Positions 48,958 to 49,245 of a stretch of 49,245 nucleotides of DNA are shown here, in pieces. A program made the translations under genes and the position numbers. The first letter of the stretch is position 1, and each line of letters starts with the position of its first letter. Under the pieces are notes generated by a model, which ran no database searches, was not told the DNA's origin, and saw nothing but the letters and a program-made list of their open reading frames with translations. The stretch is from Bradyrhizobium sp. WSM1743 (GTDB taxonomy: Bacteria; Pseudomonadota; Alphaproteobacteria; Rhizobiales; Xanthobacteraceae): assembly GCF_000473065.1 (NCBI RefSeq), contig NZ_AXAZ01000065.1:1-49245 (forward strand), given 5' to 3'.

Positions 48958-49245
48958 GCTGGACTGCACCCCTGAAGTGAGACACGATAATTACAGTGAC
49001 AGGCATTTCGAGGATGACCTGTGGCAGGACCAGGAAAGAAGCGTCAGTTTCCGACGGCTTACAAATTGAAGGCGATCAAGCGGGTTGAGCGGGGCGAAGG
49101 CGTCCTTCCTGTGGCCCGCGAGCTTGGGATATCCCGCAAGATTCTTCATGACTGGATCAAAGCCTGGAACGCCGATGGGCCGGACGGTTTGAACCGGAAG
49201 CCCGGACCCAAACCTGGCCCCCGCAAGCTCAAGCCGCTAGCAACG
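48958..49245 (+). mobile_element. Insertion sequence, 5' end, probably IS3 family
   Basis: The likely terminal repeat starts near 48959 with TGGACTGCACCCCTGAAGTG; a TG start suits many IS families. The first transposase reading frame begins 62 bases inside. The element runs out of the window, so its far end and family are inferred from the protein start only. Confidence 0.55.
49021..49245 (+). CDS. IS3-type transposase orfA, N-terminal part
   Basis: The frame begins with GTG at 49021 behind GAGGATGACCT and reads VAGPGKKRQFPTAYKLKAIK at the N-terminus (75 codons in the window). It contains a helix-turn-helix (RGEGVLPVARELGISRKILH then DWIKAW) typical of the OrfA regulatory/DNA-binding protein of IS3-like elements. 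It is cut by the window edge, so intactness cannot be judged. It differs from the IS481-type element at the other window end. Confidence 0.65.
   Translation, partial: MAGPGKKRQFPTAYKLKAIKRVERGEGVLPVARELGISRKILHDWIKAWNADGPDGLNRKPGPKPGPRKLKPLAT

Overview
The window looks like a chromosomal segment of a high-GC alphaproteobacterium, most likely Bradyrhizobium or a close relative. This rests on protein resemblance (DUF992 protein, 400-residue aspartate aminotransferase, EF-G-like protein, PdhS-type kinase, rhizobial phasin, tandem Omp25/31-type barrels), on a tRNA-His with the alphaproteobacterial G1:U72/A73 end, and on many palindromic intergenic repeats. No database search was possible, so all family names come from reading motifs.

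Layout. Positions 1-240 are the end of an IS481-type element cut by the window edge. From 674 to 5702 lie small membrane or secreted proteins of unknown function and a tandem SnoaL-like pair, one copy frameshifted. uvrB (complement 5795-8692) follows. Next is the most unusual locus: a three-segment membrane protein (8977-10305) and a protein joining an FRG domain to what looks like a prokaryotic YEATS domain (10403-11608), which may be an undescribed conflict or defence pair. From 11649 to 18975 are two tiny proteins (one a zinc ribbon), a LysR regulator facing a TauE/SafE permease, a LigE-like GST, a CWC zinc protein, a DUF1800/DUF1501 pair with a Tat signal on the second member, and an IsdG-like heme-degrading monooxygenase.

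From 19143 to 26938 are a GNAT enzyme, a PAS membrane sensor with two very small membrane proteins upstream, a GST, aspartate aminotransferase, a DUF992 protein and a divergent EF-G-like GTPase. From 27240 to 34111 are an XRE regulator behind an AT-rich palindromic operator, a SulP transporter, aroE, an exported protein, an FMN-dependent hydroxy-acid dehydrogenase and glmM. From 34501 to 41044 are two outer-membrane barrels (the first preceded by a perfect TTAA-N7-TTAA CtrA-type box), a GST, a GNAT, and serC-serA with a candidate leader RNA. From 41290 to the end are a thiolase, a large PdhS/DivJ-like histidine kinase, a phasin, tRNA-His, an AT-richer TPR protein and the start of a second IS element. 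The segment downstream of the tRNA resembles the edge of an accessory region.

Functional links: aspC, serC, serA and aroE serve amino-acid biosynthesis; glmM feeds cell-wall precursors; thiolase and phasin both fit polyhydroxybutyrate metabolism; the kinase and the CtrA-type boxes suggest cell-cycle control of envelope genes. Roughly twenty intergenic palindromic repeats of several families punctuate the window, and many contain short hairpins whose stem sequence differs from copy to copy while pairing is kept.
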